From: Quadrisphaera granulorum
GTDB taxonomy: Bacteria > Actinomycetota > Actinomycetes > Actinomycetales > Quadrisphaeraceae
Direction of reading: 5' to 3'
DNA: 64,000 bases
NCBI RefSeq assembly: GCF_003149145.1
Contig: NZ_QGDQ01000008.1
Location: 62,001 to 126,000 of the forward strand
The notes beneath the pieces are model-generated. The model was not told the origin of the DNA and ran no database searches. It worked only from the letters and a program-made list of their open reading frames with translations. Position numbers and translations under genes: made by a program. Positions 42,609-52,239 of this stretch are shown here, in pieces; position 1 is the stretch's first letter, and each line of letters begins with the position of its first letter.

Positions 42609-42762
42609 CCTCGCGATGACTCGGCCCCACCTGTCCTGCGAGATCGGTGAAGGACGACGACGACGTCGGTCAGCCGGCCGACGCCGTCCAGGCGGAGCCG
42701 GCGCGTGAGGTCGTCAGCGGTGTCCGGGGAGAGCGTTCGCCGAGGGAAGACAGCCCTCGCTG

Positions 42763-43146
42763 ATGCCGGTGCCGACGAGGCAGGGTGCCGGGAGGCATCT
42801 CCTCTCGGCCGAACGTGCTCTCCAGACCGCCCAGCGCAGCGCTGACGTCGACGCGCTCGACGCACTGCTTCACCCCCGGTCGGTGGCAGCCGGTCCCGAC
42901 GGATCGGTCTTCACCAAGGACGACGACCTGCGCAGCCACCGCTCCGGCGCGCTGCGCATCACCAGCCTGGTGGAGGAGCACCTCGAGGTAGAGGAGGCAG
43001 CGTCTACGGGTGTGACGCGACTGCTGGCTGCTGTGGAGGCGCTACAGGATGGCTCGCCCGTCAGCGTTCGCCTGCGCTACACCCGGCTCTGGGTGCGCGA
43101 TGGCGACCGGTGGCGCGTGCTCGCCGCCACGCTCGCCCCGGCGTGA
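42763..43146 (+). CDS. NTF2-like/DUF4440 protein
   Basis: 127 residues. ERALQTAQRSADVDALDALLHPRSVAAGP and VRLRYTRLWVRDGDRWRVLAATLAP mark a SnoaL/DUF4440 cone-shaped fold. No obvious active-site residue is apparent. GTG 42769 is an alternative start. Role unknown. Confidence 0.75.
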   Translation: MPVPTRQGAGRHLLSAERALQTAQRSADVDALDALLHPRSVAAGPDGSVFTKDDDLRSHRSGALRITSLVEEHLEVEEAASTGVTRLLAAVEALQDGSPVSVRLRYTRLWVRDGDRWRVLAATLAPA

Positions 43147-43191
43147 GCCTGGGGCGGGAAGTCCCGCGGTGCCCGGCGGGGTTGGACGGGC

Positions 43192-43620
43192 ATGAGCACC
43201 GACGAGGAGCTGCACGCACTGCTGGCGTCGTCTCGACTGGGGGTGCTCGCCACCCTCAAGCGAGACGGGATGCCACAACTGTCACCCGTGACCCCGTTCT
43301 ACGACCGCGACCGCGGCGTCGTCCTGGTCTCGGTGACCGAGGGGCGGGCCAAGACGGCCAACCTGCGGCGAGACCCGCGCGCGGCACTGGAGGTGACGAG
43401 TGCCGACGGCTGGTCGTGGGCGACGGTCGAGGGGACGGTGGAGCTCATCGGACCCGGTGTCGCCCCGGACTCCCCGGAGGTCGAAGCGCTGGTCGACTAC
43501 TACCGGCGGGCAGCCGGGGAGCACCCCGACTGGGACGAGTACCGCGCGGTGATGGTGTCCGACCGCCGCGTCCTGGTCACCCTGCGTGTGCACAAGGTCT
43601 ATGGCGCGACCGTGCGCTGA
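43192..43620 (+). CDS. PPOX-class F420-dependent oxidoreductase
   Basis: 142 residues from ATG 43192. The split-barrel flavin/F420 fold shows LLASSRLGVLATLKRDGMPQ, LSPVTPFYDRDRGVVLVSVT, GRAKTANLRRDPRAALEV and DEYRAVMVSDRRVLVTL. This is the pyridoxamine-phosphate-oxidase-like F420 reductase family of actinobacteria, acting on quinones or other electrophiles. It stands alone between two plus-strand genes. Confidence 0.85.
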   Translation: MSTDEELHALLASSRLGVLATLKRDGMPQLSPVTPFYDRDRGVVLVSVTEGRAKTANLRRDPRAALEVTSADGWSWATVEGTVELIGPGVAPDSPEVEALVDYYRRAAGEHPDWDEYRAVMVSDRRVLVTLRVHKVYGATVR

Positions 43621-43698
43621 TGTCTGTCCGAGCGGGCGCGTTCGGCGGCAGTGAACGGTGCGGGTGCTGCACGAGCGGCTGCTCCTAGCGTCGCTGCC

Positions 43699-44469
43699 AT
43701 GACCGCACACGCACCCGACTCACCATCGGCCTGGGAGTACGACGAGGTCATTCCGGGCCTGCACCGAGTGCGGTGCGGCATCAGCAACGCCTACCTGTGG
43801 CGCCCGGCGGGAGATGAGCGGGCGACTCTCGTCGACACCGGCCCGGTCGGCACCTTTCCCCGGCTCCGCCGCACGCTCACCGATCTCGGCGTCGCTCCGC
43901 ACCAGCTCGAGCGGGTGGTGCTGACCCACTTCCACGACGACCACACCGCCGCCGCCGCGGAGGTCGTGGCATGGAGCGGCGCCCGCGTCGTCGCGGGTCG
44001 CGCGGACGCGCCGCACATCCGCGGTGAGACACCGGGACCGGTGCCGGTGCTCACCGCAGCGGAGGTCCGACTGCACGCCGCCGTTACCTCCTCCGCTGTG
44101 GCTGAGGCCCTCGAGCCCGTGGCGGCGTGCCCGGTAGATGTCGAGGTCGACGACGGCGACCTGCTCGATCTGGGAGACCTCGCTGGCGGCCCGAGCGTTG
44201 CCGCGCACGTCCTGGTCCTCCCGGGTCACACACCGGGCAGCATCGCGCTGCACCTGCCGGCGGTGGGAGTGGTGCTGACGGGCGACGCCGTGGCCGAGCA
44301 CGAGGGGCGCATCGTGCTCGGCCCGTTCGGCATTGACAGGGAGCAGGCGTGGCGAGACGCCGCGCGCCTCGCGAGTCTCGAGGTGGACGTTGCCTGCTTC
44401 GGCCACGGAGAGCCTGTCATCGGACGTGCCGCACAGGCACTGCGCTCGCTGACCGACGCCTTCGCGTGA
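43699..44469 (+). CDS. Metallo-beta-lactamase-fold hydrolase
   Basis: 256 residues from ATG 43699. The two-metal motif is H77-x-H79-x-D81-H82 (THFHDDHTA), with VLVLPGHTPGSIAL and LTGDAVAEHEGR giving the later His and Asp ligands, and a terminal CFGHGEPV. This is the glyoxalase-II-like branch; substrate unknown. It is convergent with the chemoreceptor operon. Confidence 0.88.
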   Translation: MTAHAPDSPSAWEYDEVIPGLHRVRCGISNAYLWRPAGDERATLVDTGPVGTFPRLRRTLTDLGVAPHQLERVVLTHFHDDHTAAAAEVVAWSGARVVAGRADAPHIRGETPGPVPVLTAAEVRLHAAVTSSAVAEALEPVAACPVDVEVDDGDLLDLGDLAGGPSVAAHVLVLPGHTPGSIALHLPAVGVVLTGDAVAEHEGRIVLGPFGIDREQAWRDAARLASLEVDVACFGHGEPVIGRAAQALRSLTDAFA

Positions 44470-44514
44470 TCCACGCCCCTCACCCTCCGGCGCTGGTCCC
44501 GGTGGTGCTCGCGC

Positions 44515-44889
44515 TCAGCTCGCGAACCAGTAGCGCCACGTGCAGGAGCAGAGCACGTCGGGATCGTCGAGGTGCCTGCCGAGCCGCGCCACGGCCGCGC
44601 AGAGGTGCTGCCGGCTGGTGTCGGTGGCCGGCGCCAGCCGGGTCTTGGAGCCCCGGACACCGACGACCGCCCTCAGCAGAGCCAGGTCTGCTCCGGCTCT
44701 GCCGGTGGTCACGACCAGCCTGGTGCGGTCCAGGGCGACCTCGCTCGCCGGGCACAACCAGGCCGAGCGCTCCTCCTGGTGCGCGTCGGCGCCGAGGAGG
44801 TCGCGCTGTCGGAGACGATCCCCGCTGGGGAGGAGGTCGCCTCGGGCGAGCCCACCGCGCGGTACCCGCGGCTGCCCTGACGTCGTCAC
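44515..44889 (-). CDS. Hypothetical protein coupled to the soluble chemoreceptor
   Basis: 124 residues from GTG 44889, which overlaps the chemoreceptor stop by 4 bp (GTGA), with high third-position [22 protein letters not shown] and [20 protein letters not shown] are its best-ordered parts. No family is recognised. The overlap argues that it is a real gene serving the chemoreceptor locus. Confidence 0.55.
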   Translation of the reverse strand: MTTSGQPRVPRGGLARGDLLPSGDRLRQRDLLGADAHQEERSAWLCPASEVALDRTRLVVTTGRAGADLALLRAVVGVRGSKTRLAPATDTSRQHLCAAVARLGRHLDDPDVLCSCTWRYWFAS

Positions 44890-46454
44890 CCGAGGATGGC
44901 GCGGGTGACGGCGACCTGCTCGGTCAGGACGCCGGCGATGACGTTCTGGGTCTCGTTGATCTCGTCGACGACGGCGGTGATCGCCGAGAGGCGCTCGATG
45001 ACGTCGGTGACCTGGGTCTGGATGCGCCGGACCCGCTCGTCGACTTCGGTGGTGGCCTTGGCGGTGCCGTTGGCCAGTTCCTTGACCTCCCCGGCGACCA
45101 CGGCGAAGCCCTTGCCGGCCTGTCCGGCGCGGGCGGCTTCGATGGTGGCGTTCAGTGCCAGGAGGTTGGTCTGGGCTGCGATGGCCTGAATGGTGGAGAC
45201 CACCTTGGAGATCTGCGCGCTGGACTCACCCAGGCCGGAGACGTCGGCGTTGGCCTCTTCGGTCAGCGCCCGTCCCCGCTCGGCCACGGTGGAGGCTGCG
45301 ATGACGTTGCGCTCGACCTCCTCGATGGAGACCACCAGCTCGCGCCCAGCCACGGTGAGCTTCTCCCGCGCGGAGATGCGTTCCAGCGCCTGCCCCAGCA
45401 GGTAGGCGGTGTTACGCAGCGCAGACTCTCGGCTGGGGGACATCACCAGGGTGCGGGTGGCGAAGAAGTCCATCGTCCCCACGACGTCACCGTCGACGAC
45501 GATCGGCAGGCAGATTCCGGACTTGACGCCGGCGTTGCGGGCGGCGGGGGCGCGCACGCAGTCGGTGACCTCGGCGAGGTCTTCGACGAAGAGCATGTCG
45601 CGGGCGGCCCAGGTGCGTCCGGCCACACCCACCCCTCTGGCGAAGGAGGCGGTCATGGTGACGCGTCGGAACTCCTCCCCGACCTGGCCGACCTCTTGGT
45701 CGAAGGCGAGGGCTTTGCCGGTGGAGTCGACCTTCCAGAACGAGCCGTAGTCCCACCCGAATCCGGTCTTGATGGTGTCCAGGGCGAAGCGGACGGCGCG
45801 GGTGGGGTCTGCGGCGCCGGACAGTTCGCGCAGGACGGCGTTGACGGCCTCGACGTCCTGGGCGGCCTTGGCTTGGCGCTCGGCCTCGTGGACGCGTTCG
45901 AGGGCTTGGGAGACGATCACACCGATGGAGCGCAGCACGTCGAGGCGGCGGGGCGAGGGGTTCAGGGTGTGATCGGTGAAGAAGTCCATGGTGCCGATCA
46001 CGGTGCCGGCTTCGATGATGGGGAAGCAGACCCCTGAGCGCACGCCGGAGCGCTGGGCGACGGGGGCGCGGACGCAGTCGGTGAGCTCGGCGATGTCCTG
46101 GACGAAGACGAGGTCGCGGGCTTTCCAGGCGCGTCCTGACAGGCCGACGCCTTCGCCGAAAGCGGCGGTGCGGGTGACCTGGGCGAACTCCTGGCTGGTG
46201 TGGCCGGATTCCTGGGTGAAGCGCAGCTGGGCCGGTGAGGAGGGGGTGCCCTTGCCTTCGACCTGCCAGTAGGAGCCGTAGAGCCAGCCGAACTGGGTGC
46301 GGACGGCGTCCAGGGCAGTGGCGACGGCCTGGACGGAGGTGGTGGCGGTAGCGACGGCCTTGACGACCTCCACCACCGCACGCACGTCAGCCTCAGCCTC
46401 GGCCACGATTCCCGCAGCTGTTGCCGTCGCCGTAGGGCCCCTGGCGGGCTTCAT
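44886..46454 (-). CDS. Soluble methyl-accepting chemotaxis-type protein with two GAF domains
   Basis: 522 residues from ATG 46454, with GGAGGAG about 8 nt before. Two GAF-like domains with near-duplicate motifs (about 60-200 and 225-365): [22 protein letters not shown]...[11 protein letters not shown] and [22 protein letters not shown]...[11 protein letters not shown]. The signalling hairpin is [37 protein letters not shown]. No membrane span, so it is a cytoplasmic receptor. The upstream frame is open for 94 more codons over the repeat region but is not expected to be translated. Confidence 0.88.
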   Translation of the reverse strand: MKPARGPTATATAAGIVAEAEADVRAVVEVVKAVATATTSVQAVATALDAVRTQFGWLYGSYWQVEGKGTPSSPAQLRFTQESGHTSQEFAQVTRTAAFGEGVGLSGRAWKARDLVFVQDIAELTDCVRAPVAQRSGVRSGVCFPIIEAGTVIGTMDFFTDHTLNPSPRRLDVLRSIGVIVSQALERVHEAERQAKAAQDVEAVNAVLRELSGAADPTRAVRFALDTIKTGFGWDYGSFWKVDSTGKALAFDQEVGQVGEEFRRVTMTASFARGVGVAGRTWAARDMLFVEDLAEVTDCVRAPAARNAGVKSGICLPIVVDGDVVGTMDFFATRTLVMSPSRESALRNTAYLLGQALERISAREKLTVAGRELVVSIEEVERNVIAASTVAERGRALTEEANADVSGLGESSAQISKVVSTIQAIAAQTNLLALNATIEAARAGQAGKGFAVVAGEVKELANGTAKATTEVDERVRRIQTQVTDVIERLSAITAVVDEINETQNVIAGVLTEQVAVTRAILG

Positions 46455-46625
46455 CACGAGCTCCTCCTCACTCCGGCGGACCGTCGTCGGTGCCGCTCCT
46501 GGTGTCTCCTCCTGTCTGTCGGTCATGGGGAGGTTGATGATGGGACCAAAGTCCCCCATGGCCCCATGATCCGTCTCTCGATCGGAAGACGCTCCGACGG
46601 CTGAGCTGCCCTTGACGTGGTTGTC

Positions 46626-46670
46626 GTTGATTCGTCGCGGGTTGATACGGCGCGGGTTGATACGGTGCGC
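46626..46670. repeat. Three 15-bp tandem repeats in a 376-bp divergent gap
   Basis: GTTGATTCGTCGCGG, GTTGATACGGCGCGG and GTTGATACGGTGCGC stand end to end at 46626-46670, in the gap (46455-46830) between the divergent chemoreceptor and methyltransferase genes. They look like an iterated protein-binding site. Nothing else is evident in that gap beyond the receptor's ribosome site. Confidence 0.7.
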
Positions 46671-46830
46671 CGGTGATCTCCGCTGCTCGCCGTCTGTGGT
46701 GGCCGCCCTCGTAGGGCGGGCACTGACGCAGCGCACTGGCGCATCGCAGTCCCTCTGCCCTCACCGGCTGACGGACTCGCGCTAGCGGTGTTCCAGGCCG
46801 GTTCAACCGCCGGAACCCCTGGAGCGCACC

Positions 46831-47568
46831 GTGACCACACCCCAGCCCACCACTCCCCGGCAAGGCACGTCCGGCTTCGGCGACGTGCTTGTCAGCGCCC
46901 GGTCCCTCGCCGAGTACCGCGCGATGTTCGACCTGTCCGACACCGACCTGTCCGGCAGCGTGCTCGACTGCCCCGGCGGAGCCGCGTCGTTCACGGCTGA
47001 GGCATGCGAGCTCGGCGCTGACGTCGTCGCCGTCGACCCGACCTACCCCGCCGCGGGTCCGGCGGCACTCCGTGCCGAGGGGCTCCGGCAGCTGGGGAAG
47101 CGCGCGTCGGTGGAGGCCGAGCGCGGGCATGACTGGACCCGCACCCACCCTGAGGGCTTCGTCTGGACGTTCTTCGCCACTCCTGAGGACCACCTCGCCC
47201 AGCGCCGTCGCGCCGCGGCGGCTTTCACCACTCACGCTGCCGCGGAGCCGGAGCACTACGTGCAGGCGTCCCTTCCGCGGCTGCCGTTCGACGACGGCGC
47301 CTTCGACCTCGTACTGAGCTCGCACCTGCTGTTCACCTACGCCGACCGCCTCGACGACGCCTTCCACCTCGCGGCCCTGAGGGAGCTCGTGCGTGTCGCG
47401 CGGGGTGAGGTGCGGGTGTACCCGCTCGTCGTCGTCGGCGGAGACCGAGAGCACGAGGGTCTGGCGGAGCTGCTTTCGCTGCTGGCTGCGGACGGCGTCG
47501 TCGCCGAGCTGCGGCCTACGGCCTACCGTTTTCAGCGTGGAGCGGACCGGATGCTGGTGCTGCGATGA
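46831..47568 (+). CDS. Class I SAM-dependent methyltransferase
   Basis: 245 residues from GTG 46831. Motif I is DLSGSVLDCPGGAASFTAEA, motif II VVAVDPTYP, and FDDGAFDLVLSSHLLF the post-II strand. GDREHEGLAELLSLLAADGV and AELRPTAYRFQRGADRML close it. It lacks CheR domain features, so it is not the receptor methylase. Divergent from the receptor gene. Confidence 0.8.
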   Translation: MTTPQPTTPRQGTSGFGDVLVSARSLAEYRAMFDLSDTDLSGSVLDCPGGAASFTAEACELGADVVAVDPTYPAAGPAALRAEGLRQLGKRASVEAERGHDWTRTHPEGFVWTFFATPEDHLAQRRRAAAAFTTHAAAEPEHYVQASLPRLPFDDGAFDLVLSSHLLFTYADRLDDAFHLAALRELVRVARGEVRVYPLVVVGGDREHEGLAELLSLLAADGVVAELRPTAYRFQRGADRMLVLR

Positions 47569-47732
47569 CCAGCTCGTCCGGGTGCTGCATCGCATCGGCA
47601 TGGAGCCGACCGGCCCCCGCGAGTTGGCGGAGTTTCTTCGGCGACCCTCGCGGTACCTGGGCTTCGAGATGTGCCGAGAGCGATGGCTCCGCGGCGCGAC
47701 CGGGTCGGAGCGCCCTGCGTAGGGTCGATCTC

Positions 47733-48140
47733 GTGGCCAACGCTGTGACCCTCGTCCGCTCCCAGACCTTGTCCGATGTCGCCGAGTACGCCTACGCCTC
47801 GGTCACCGCGCCGGGAGCGCGCACGGTCTTCCTGGCTGGGGCGTGTCCGCTGAACCCCGATGGGACGACGGCGCACCCCGGTGACTACCGCGGTCAGGCT
47901 GCCGTCGCCGTCGAGAACCTCCTCACCGCCCTACGCGACACCGGCGCGGAGCTGCGCGACGTCGCGTACACGCGCGTGCTCGTCGCCTCCAGCCGGCAGG
48001 CAGATCTCGTGGCCGCGTGGGAGGTCGTCCGTGACGCGTTCGGCGAGCACGACGTCCCCAGCACCCTGTTCGGCGTGACGGTCCTCGGCTACGACGGCCA
48101 GCTGGTGGAGATCGAGGCGGTCGCCGCACTGGGTCCCTGA
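47733..48140 (+). CDS. RidA/YjgF family protein
   Basis: 135 residues from GTG 47733. [29 protein letters not shown], the RidA fold landmark [18 protein letters not shown] and the C-terminal [15 protein letters not shown] are seen in parts ([30 protein letters not shown]). RidA proteins hydrolyse reactive enamine intermediates; the catalytic Arg of true RidA (here near [10 protein letters not shown]) is uncertain, so it may be another subfamily (Rid4-7). Confidence 0.82.
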   Translation: MANAVTLVRSQTLSDVAEYAYASVTAPGARTVFLAGACPLNPDGTTAHPGDYRGQAAVAVENLLTALRDTGAELRDVAYTRVLVASSRQADLVAAWEVVRDAFGEHDVPSTLFGVTVLGYDGQLVEIEAVAALGP

Positions 48141-48303
48141 GCGGAGGGGGCGGCGTAGGCCGCTCGTGCGGGCGATGAATCCGCCGCTCGTCATGGCTAA
48201 AGGTCCCCTTGCGATGGACGACGCACTATGGGCGGGCGTCGTGGGCCCGCAGCCCATCAGCTCCTGCGCCGTGCGGGGCTTCGAGGACCACCATGGAGTA
48301 GCC

Positions 48304-49902
48304 GTGGCATTGCCCTCCCTCACCATCGGCCGGCGCATCAGCCTCGGATTCCTTGTCGTCATCCTGATGTTGGGGGCCGTGACCGCGCTTGGCGTCGTCC
48401 AGGTCGGCAAGGTCCAGGCGAGCCTGGTGCAGATCAACGACCACAACAGCGTCAAGCAGCGGTACGCCATCAACTTCCGCGGCAGCGTCCACAACCGCGC
48501 CATCGCCCTGCGCGATGTGCTGCTGGACCCGACCGATGCGGAGAAGCAGCAGGACATCGCGCTCATCTCCACACTTGCTGCCGACTACACGGACTCCGAG
48601 AAGAAGCTCGACGCGATGTTCGCCGCCGACGACGGCATCACGGAGCAGGAGAGGAACGCCCGCGCAGCCATCGCCGAGGTGCAGCAGCGGACCCTGCCTC
48701 TCATCCAGCAGGTGCTCGACCTCCACGCCCGGGGCCGCGACGCCGAGGCGCAGACCGTGCTCATGACCCAGGCGAAGCCGGCCTTCAACGATTGGCTGGA
48801 CTCCATCAACGTGTTCATCGACCTCGAGGAGTCGATGAACAAGACCGCCAGCGACCAGGCCCGCAGCATCGTCGACGGCTTCCTCACCCTGATGGTCGCC
48901 GCTTTCGTGCTCGCGGCCGTCGTGGCGACCTTCGTCGCGTGGCGCACCACGCGGGCCGTCGTCCGCCCGCTGTCTCAGGTCGTCGACGTGATGTTGGGAG
49001 TCGCTGAGGGGCGGCTCGACCGGCGTGTCGGGCTCACCTCATCGGACGAGGTTGGACAGCTGGCCGCCTCGACTGACGCCTCGCTGGACGCGCTGTCCAC
49101 CGCCATGCGTGAGATCACCCAGGAGGCTCATGCCCTGGTGGCGACCTCCGAGGGACTGGCCGGCGTTTCTACGCAGATGGCGTCCGGTGCGCAGGAGTCC
49201 GCCGCGCAGACGATGATCGTGTCCGCCGCCTCGGACGAGGTCACCGGATCCATTGCCACGGTGGCCGCGGCTGGTGAGGAGATGACAGCGGCAATTGCTC
49301 AGATCGCCACCGCCACCAGCGAGGCATCCCAGATGGCGTCCTCCGCGGTATCCGCGGCGGGCTCGGCCGGCGGGGCGATCGAGCGGCTCGGGGTCTCCTC
49401 GCAGGAGATCGGGGACGTCGTCAAGCTCATCACGTCCATCGCCGAGCAGACCAACCTGCTGGCACTGAACGCCACGATCGAGGCTGCCCGCGCCGGCGAG
49501 CTGGGCAAGGGCTTTGCGGTCGTCGCCGGGGAGGTCAAAGAGCTCGCCCGCCAGACGGCGCAGGCCACGGACGAGATCGTCGCGAAGGTGTCCGCGACCC
49601 AGGGTGATGCCGCTGCGGCCGCCTCCGCGGTCACCGAGATCAGTGCCGTCATCGCCCGTATCGACGAGGTCCAGGCCACCATCGCCGCGGCCGTGGAGCA
49701 GCAGTCCGCCACCACCTCCGAGATGGTGCGTAACGTCACCGAGATCTCGGCCGGGTCCTCGCAGATCTCCGCCAACGTCTCCGACATCGCCCGCGGCACC
49801 GACCTCAACCGCGCCAGCGCGGGGCAGACCGCCTCGACCGCCACCGAACTGGCGACGTCGGCGGCGCGCCTGCGGGAGCTCACAGGCCGCTTCACCGTCT
49901 GA
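48304..49902 (+). CDS. Membrane methyl-accepting chemotaxis protein
   Basis: 532 residues from GTG 48304 (GGAG 5 nt before). Two membrane segments (about 8-30 and 193-215) bound an extracellular 4-helix sensor domain (4HB_MCP type). HAMP follows ([20 protein letters not shown]), then the signalling hairpin [40 protein letters not shown]. Ligand unknown. Motility or chemotaxis genes are not in the window. Confidence 0.92.
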   Translation: MALPSLTIGRRISLGFLVVILMLGAVTALGVVQVGKVQASLVQINDHNSVKQRYAINFRGSVHNRAIALRDVLLDPTDAEKQQDIALISTLAADYTDSEKKLDAMFAADDGITEQERNARAAIAEVQQRTLPLIQQVLDLHARGRDAEAQTVLMTQAKPAFNDWLDSINVFIDLEESMNKTASDQARSIVDGFLTLMVAAFVLAAVVATFVAWRTTRAVVRPLSQVVDVMLGVAEGRLDRRVGLTSSDEVGQLAASTDASLDALSTAMREITQEAHALVATSEGLAGVSTQMASGAQESAAQTMIVSAASDEVTGSIATVAAAGEEMTAAIAQIATATSEASQMASSAVSAAGSAGGAIERLGVSSQEIGDVVKLITSIAEQTNLLALNATIEAARAGELGKGFAVVAGEVKELARQTAQATDEIVAKVSATQGDAAAAASAVTEISAVIARIDEVQATIAAAVEQQSATTSEMVRNVTEISAGSSQISANVSDIARGTDLNRASAGQTASTATELATSAARLRELTGRFTV

Positions 49903-49974
49903 GCCACCCACCCTGAGGCGCATGCCGCGGCGGTCCGCTCACGGAGCCGGCGCGGTGTGGGGCGTCCCCCGCTG

Positions 49975-50970
49975 TCAGGAAATGAGGACGAGCCGCTCGT
50001 CGGGGTCGCCCGGCGCGGCCCACACCTTCTCCACGCGGGAGAGCGGCTCGGTGCGCGTCGTCAGTTGGAAGCCGCCGGAGGTAACGAGCGCGGCCAGCTC
50101 ACCGAGCTCGTCGACGATGTCGCGCGTGCTCACCGAACCCTGTCCGCTCCCGAGCAGTGCGAGGTTCGTGGCGCGTAGCGCCGCCGAGGGGATCGGGCTG
50201 GTGGCGCCGGCGACGGAGCCCACCTGGACCCAGGTGAGGCGCTGGTCGTCGTCGGCTCGCGCGGGGATCACGGCGCGCAGCGCCTGCGCTGTCGGCTGCC
50301 CCCACAGGTAGTCGACGACGACGTCGACGCGCGAGCAGGCAAGACCCAGCTGCGCGGCGCCGTCGTCGTCCCCGTCGCCCTGGTCGCCGGTGAACGTGAC
50401 GGTCTCCACGCGTGCGGCGGTCCCGCTGCTGGTGAAGGCCGCGGTCAGGGCGTCGAGGCGCTCGGCGTTGCGGGCGACGGCGACGACACGGGAGGCACCC
50501 AGGTGCAGGGCCATCTGCACCGCCAGGCGGCCGGCGCTGCCCGTGGCGCCGAGCACCGCCACGCTCTGGCCGGCGCGGAAGTCGGCGCGACGACGCAGCG
50601 CGACCCAGGACGACATCGCGGGGTTCATCGTCGCGGCGATGGCGACCGGGTCGGCGTGGTCGGGGAGTAGCACGCTGCGACGCGGATCGATGAGGGTTCG
50701 CTCGGCGAGCGAACCCAGAGCGGTGTCCGGCAGCACGAAGTAGCGCAGCTGGCCCTGCGGGTCGCGTCCGACGCCGTCGATGCCGGGGACGAACGGCAGC
50801 TGGTCCGTGCTCGTGTAGTGCGAGCCGGAGGCCTGCGACCGCACCCGGGGGTGGAGCCCAACGGCGAGCACGTTGACGATCACTTCGCGACCGGCGGGTG
50901 CTGCGCTCGGTTCGGGCAAGTCGCGGTACTGCGGGGCCTCGTTGAAGCGGAGGACCACTGCTGCCTTCAT
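49975..50970 (-). CDS. Zinc-free quinone oxidoreductase-like MDR protein
   Basis: 331 residues from ATG 50970. N-terminal GroES-like domain (AVVLRFNEAPQYRDLPEPSA, HPRVRSQASGSHYTS, VPGIDGVGRD), then the nucleotide motif AVLGATGSAGRLAVQMALHL and VVVDYLWG. No zinc ligands, so it belongs to the quinone-oxidoreductase branch. It is divergent from a MarR gene and shares a long palindrome with it, a common redox-stress arrangement. Confidence 0.9.
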   Translation of the reverse strand: MKAAVVLRFNEAPQYRDLPEPSAAPAGREVIVNVLAVGLHPRVRSQASGSHYTSTDQLPFVPGIDGVGRDPQGQLRYFVLPDTALGSLAERTLIDPRRSVLLPDHADPVAIAATMNPAMSSWVALRRRADFRAGQSVAVLGATGSAGRLAVQMALHLGASRVVAVARNAERLDALTAAFTSSGTAARVETVTFTGDQGDGDDDGAAQLGLACSRVDVVVDYLWGQPTAQALRAVIPARADDDQRLTWVQVGSVAGATSPIPSAALRATNLALLGSGQGSVSTRDIVDELGELAALVTSGGFQLTTRTEPLSRVEKVWAAPGDPDERLVLIS

Positions 50971-50995
50971 GACGGCTCCAACAGCGAGGGAGGGA

Positions 50996-51036
50996 TACTA
51001 CGTGGCACGAACGAATATGGTTCGTGCCACGTAGTA
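50996..51036. promoter_or_regulatory. 17-bp-arm palindrome between quinone reductase and MarR genes
   Basis: TACTACGTGGCACGAAC (50996-51012), 7-bp centre, exact complement at 51020-51036. It covers TAGTAT (minus -10 for the reductase) at 50995-51000 and touches TACTGT (51035-51040), 6 nt before the MarR GTG at 51047. The MarR protein is the evident candidate to bind. Confidence 0.78.
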
Positions 51037-51046
51037 CTGTCAAGTC

Positions 51047-51508
51047 GTGGCCTCAGATCCCGGCTCCGCAGAGGGTGTTGCGGATGGCGACGTCGTCGAC
51101 GCGCTCGTCCAGCTGTCGTTCGAGGTGCAGGCGGCCCTGACTCGTGCCACCGACGGGCACGACCTGTCCCTCACGCAGGTGCGGATGCTCGGCGTGCTGC
51201 GTGACCGGACACCCGGTGCTCGTGAGCTGGCCGACCACCTGGGGCTCACCGCGTCCAGCACCACCGGTCTCCTGGATCGCGCCGAGCGTCGAGGGCTGGT
51301 CGCTCGGGCACCGGATCTTCGCGACAAGCGCGCGGTCACCGTGTCGCTCACCACCGGCGGGCGCGAGGTGGCTCTCGACGTGGAGGAGCGGATGGCGCGC
51401 GAGGTTGGCGGGTTGACGGCAGAGTTGGACGAGTCGCAGCGCCGTCAGCTGGTGCAGCTGCTGCGCAAGCTGCTGTCCGGCGTCGGGGCTTCAGGCTCCA
51501 CCGGGTGA
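51047..51508 (+). CDS. MarR-family transcriptional regulator
   Basis: 153 residues from GTG 51047; the start is fixed by TACTGT ending 6 nt before it. HTH at LSLTQVRMLGVLRDRTPGAR, ELADHLGLTASSTTGLLDRA and wing RRGLVARAPDLRDKRAVTVS. The N- and C-terminal helices form the dimer. No conserved sensing cysteine is present in the protein, unlike OhrR. It most likely represses the divergent reductase. Confidence 0.88.
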   Translation: MASDPGSAEGVADGDVVDALVQLSFEVQAALTRATDGHDLSLTQVRMLGVLRDRTPGARELADHLGLTASSTTGLLDRAERRGLVARAPDLRDKRAVTVSLTTGGREVALDVEERMAREVGGLTAELDESQRRQLVQLLRKLLSGVGASGSTG

Positions 51509-52042
51509 GGTGGTCGCCAGCTCGTGGGGCCGGCCGCCCGTGGTCGGAGTCCCCGGCAAGTCCGCGCGGTACAGCGTGACGGCGAGCACCGACGTGCCCG
51601 CCCACCCGCCCGTGAGCTCCACGAGGGGGCCGGGAACGCCGAGTGGTTCCGGTCCCACAGCCAGCGCGATCGCGAGGCGGCGGCGGAGCTGGTCGAGGTC
51701 CACGCGGTCCACCCTGGTGGTCCTTCGCGAAGCTCGCGTCCCGCAGACCGCGGTGAGGGGTGAGATCCCTGCGCGTGCGCCGCACTCGCTGTACTGAAGG
51801 TGCCCCTTCGGTGTGACGGGGTGACTACTCGCAAGGGGCCAACACTCCACAGCTGCCCCGCCGGGACTCCAGGGACGTCGCGCTCGAGTCGTGTGGCCGC
51901 CGACCTGGGTCCACCGCGTGTCGACGCGGCAGAGCAGCATGCCCTCGTCGTCGCCTCGGGTCACCCGTGCCACGCGGTCATGCAGCCGCTCGATGCGATC
52001 GTCTGGCGGTGGCTGCTCAGGGAAGGGCGGGTTCCACGGCAC
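51491..52042 (-). other. Possible degraded coding region interrupted by a repeat
   Basis: A minus-strand frame (183 codons) with protein-like ends, MPWNPPFPEQPPPDDRIERL and DQLRRRLAIALAVGPEPLGV, but a middle that runs through the family B repeat (51795-51854) with poor codon pattern. Either one short gene carries the repeat, or two fragments are fused by it. The rest of the 51509-52239 gap shows no gene. Confidence 0.3.
51795..51854. repeat. Palindromic intergenic repeat, family B, copy 2
   Basis: GCCCCTT (51802-51808) and AAGGGGC (51833-51839), with CAACACTCCACAGCT to the right. In reverse this reads AGCTGTGGAGTGTTGGCCCC, nearly the same as the block at 42541-42560 (AGCTGCAGAGTGTTGGCCCC). 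Confidence 0.65.
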
Positions 52043-52239
52043 GGTGCCAGTTTGTCCGGTCGCTGCGAGAGGGGCGGGTGCGCAGATCAGGGGCCTGACG
52101 GGCGGCGGGACGTCCCTGAACTGCGCAGGCGCGGCGGGGAGGTGGCGTGGAATCGCGTGATCGTCGCGGTGGACGGGAGGGCAGAGGGGAGTGGCGAGCC
52201 GGGGCAGCGCCGCCGCGGGGGGTGCGAGAAGGTGGGGGC

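Noticed and set aside
44349-46037. 562-codon plus frame over the chemoreceptor
   Set aside because: Glycine/aspartate-rich antisense shadow with no domain.
46455-46736. 94-residue extension of the soluble chemoreceptor
   Set aside because: It would translate the 15-bp repeat and pass a good ribosome site (GGAGGAG) before ATG 46454.
47393-47722. Plus frame over the end of the methyltransferase gene
   Set aside because: Begins out of frame in that gene; only its last 50 residues look protein-like, with no start of its own.
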